Source of the DNA: Amoebophrya sp. AT5.2
Taxonomy: Eukaryota > Sar > Dinophyceae > Syndiniales > Amoebophryaceae
Direction: 5' to 3'
Length of the DNA: 18,080 nucleotides
Assembly (NCBI GenBank): GCA_005223375.1
Contig: RXOD01004812.1
Span: 1-18,080 of the forward strand
Shown here: piece by piece, positions 16,288-18,080 of the stretch
Layout of the letters: the number at the start of each line of letters is the position of its first letter
How positions within the stretch are numbered: the stretch's first letter is position 1
Translations under genes and position numbers: made by a program
The notes under the pieces: generated by a model
What the model was told of the DNA's origin: nothing
What the model saw: the letters and a program-made list of their open reading frames with translations, nothing else
Database searches by the model: none

Positions 16288-17212
16288 AGAAAGGGCCGCA
16301 ACGCTTTGGGCGGCATCGAATGACGTTCAACGCCGACCGTGACCACGAGGAGCAGCTTCTATCCAGCGCCCGGAACGACGCTTAAGTAAAAAAATGTTTG
16401 GCGAAGCCCTCATCTGTGATAAATTTACAAATGATGCTCACGCAGACGCAATCGCAGTAAAAGATGTCAACGGACTGCGTAGCGCTGCCTCAATCGAGAT
16501 GAAGGGGCTGTTCTTCTGGACTAACAAAGACATTTTTTGCATCGTATTCCAGAAGAATGGGACAGACACATGATCACACTACGTTCATTCATTTTGCCCT
16601 AAAGTAGTACTAACTGAAGTTTTTCTAGTACTAGTACTGAGGTCGAGGTGCATAGCACGTGCACGACGGTGAGTTCTTGATCGTGCCAGTTTGGAGGTTC
16701 AATCACATGGATGATACATGACGCGGATCATTGATTTAGCCGAAAGGCCGCCAGGATCATGCCGAAAAAGCCTTCTTGATGAAGTGTAAGGGTCGTTTAC
16801 CGATGTTCTATTTTCTGGTCTTTTGATTTCGGCGGAGCGAACGCGAAGCCAGAAGATTAACTGGCTTTCTGAGTTGTGCGCCTAGAGAGACCTAGTGCAG
16901 AGCGCTTCAATATCAATCATGGGACGAAAGGAAGTCAGTGAGTTCTTCGCAATCTTGCAAGGTTCGTCCACAGTGAGAGACTGCCACGCCAGTGATACAT
17001 GAGCTCACACTGCTCCTGGTTTTTCTCGTGCTGAGAAGACAAAGGCATTTACCTTCACGTCGACTTCTACTTTCTTAAAAGAACAAAAAGGAAGTCAAGT
17101 GTAAGTCCTCAATAAAGACGTCCGCGTCGCAGTGCAGCTAGCAGCCAGAAGCGCCGCCGCCGCGCCTTGCTCATACAATTGTTCCGGTAGGAGCACCACC
17201 ACAGGCACAGTA
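16288..17212. other. Intergenic stretch between the two PARP-like genes
   Basis: No coding frame of note. A 7-bp hairpin AAGCCAG-AAGATTAA-CTGGCTT lies at 16846-16867, without a following T run. A nested palindromic CTAGTACTAGTACT block is near 16626. No tRNA or other RNA gene is recognised. It probably holds the 3' end of copy 1 and the promoter of copy 2. Confidence 0.5.
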
Positions 17213-17925
17213 ATGTCTCTGAAAGCGCCGCAAGAGGTTAGCCACGAGGGCTGGGTGACCATGTTCCACGCGACGACGAGGGACTGCGCGGCTACTATTC
17301 TCGCCGACCGTTTCCGCCCCGGGACTTATGGCTTGCTCGGCGGCGCGATGTATTTTTCCAAGAGCGAGTTTGAGGCGGTGAAACGCTCGCGAGAGAACAG
17401 GCACGGGGCCGCGGATATCGTCGTCCTGGAGGCCGAAGTCTTCTTAGGGCGCTGCGGACACTACAACAAGTACGAAGTCCAGGTAAGAAACAGATCGGGC
17501 GAAACAGTGACCGCGCACGCGTTGCAATTTCTGGGCTGGAGATGTTCTAGCTCTGTCAAGAAGAAGAACACGGAAAACTTATCGAGCGCGAGAACACTCT
17601 GGCCATTTGTAAAAAAATCCAGGTAACTGGGAAGGGGCTGGATCAGAACGGCCTCAACTCGGCGAAGGTAGTGAACGAGGACGCGTACTGCGTCGCAGAA
17701 TCCAACAGCTACCGCCTCGCGCCGTGGCGCAAGATACGCAACGTCAAACCCCTGGTATTCGTCGAGGGGCAATACCAGTACGACTACTCGTGGGACGATG
17801 GCACTTCCGATGGACAGCCAGACGAGGACAATTATGTCGCCGATCGCGGGGACGATGAAGAGGACGGGGAGGAAGACTCGCCGGGAGGGTATGAGCCGTC
17901 CGCGAAGCGACAGCGCTGCTGGTAG
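17213..17925 (+). CDS. PARP-like ADP-ribosyltransferase-fold protein, copy 2
   Basis: Two exons, 17213-17482 and 17623-17925 (190 residues). ATG 17213 is the first ATG of the frame; the upstream open codons have none. The same signature as copy 1 is seen: WVTMFHATTRDCAATILADR (H), GLLGGAMYFSKSEFEAVKRS (Y), IVVLEAEVFLG, then AYCVAESNSYRLAPWRKIRN ahead of VKPLVF. A Glu two residues before AYCV might serve as the third catalytic residue. The last ~45 residues are strongly acidic (Asp/Glu-rich) and end in a basic KRQRCW. The GT-AG intron (17483-17622, 140 nt) starts with a consensus CAG|GTAAGA donor and is bounded by an 8-nt direct repeat CCAGGTAA. Copy 1's intron sits at an equivalent of AAG|GTAGTG near 17670, which is uninterrupted here. 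The function is unknown. Confidence 0.68.
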
Positions 17926-18080
17926 ATAAAGATACTTACCCGAGTGGTCCTAGCAGGAGATTTGCGATGCAGTCACAGTGTGCGATCTGCATACGAACTC
18001 CGTCACTCAAGGACGTTATTCCGAACACTTTCAAACTACGTTTGCACCGTCCGATCGCGACCTCAATGTACTATGGTGAT

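Noticed and set aside
16692..16706. GGTTCAATCAC resembling a tRNA B box
   Set aside because: Lacks the conserved CC end and no cloverleaf can be drawn around it.

Overview
The window looks like a gene-dense nuclear segment from an intron-rich protist, most likely an alveolate. Three things point there: every multi-exon gene has short spliceosomal introns (mostly 90-400 nt); the proton-translocating transhydrogenase is one chain in the swapped beta-then-alpha order known from apicomplexans and Entamoeba; and some introns look like transposon-derived 'introners', as described in dinoflagellate parasites such as Amoebophrya. The last placement is inference only. There are no bacterial-style operons and no convincing gene on the minus strand.

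Layout. 3-1698: 3' part of a DNAJC11-like J protein (5 exons). 1699-2554: no clear gene. 2555-2974: weak two-exon candidate with an eL28-like N terminus. 3005-3376: single-exon PIG-Y-like membrane protein. 3543-5106: five-exon gene for an unrecognised acidic/proline-rich protein. 5107-5736: no clear gene. 5737-10796: eight-exon NAD(P) transhydrogenase (dIIb-dIII-dI-dIIa, about 1141 aa). Its last intron carries a complete selenocysteine tRNA (anticodon TCA) at 10453-10539. Its second intron has no GT-AG solution, lies between CTGAT direct repeats and carries terminal inverted repeats; its sixth lies between 9-bp direct repeats and also has inverted ends. 10797-12150: mostly unexplained, with one coding-like open frame. 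12151-14607: intronless 818-aa Adrift/FtsJ-type RNA 2'-O-methyltransferase with an intact K-D-K-E tetrad. 14882-15330: weak small gene. 15382-16287 and 17213-17925: two tandem paralogues with a PARP-like ADP-ribosyltransferase signature and introns at different places.

How they fit together. The recognised proteins are housekeeping or organelle functions: mitochondrial membrane organisation (DNAJC11-like), proton-driven NADPH supply (transhydrogenase), the first step of GPI-anchor synthesis (PIG-Y-like) and mRNA cap methylation (2'-O-methyltransferase). The Sec tRNA implies that the organism makes selenoproteins. Nothing indicates co-regulation beyond shared orientation and close spacing. The most notable signals are the Sec tRNA nested in a protein gene's intron and the transposon-like introns in the same gene.
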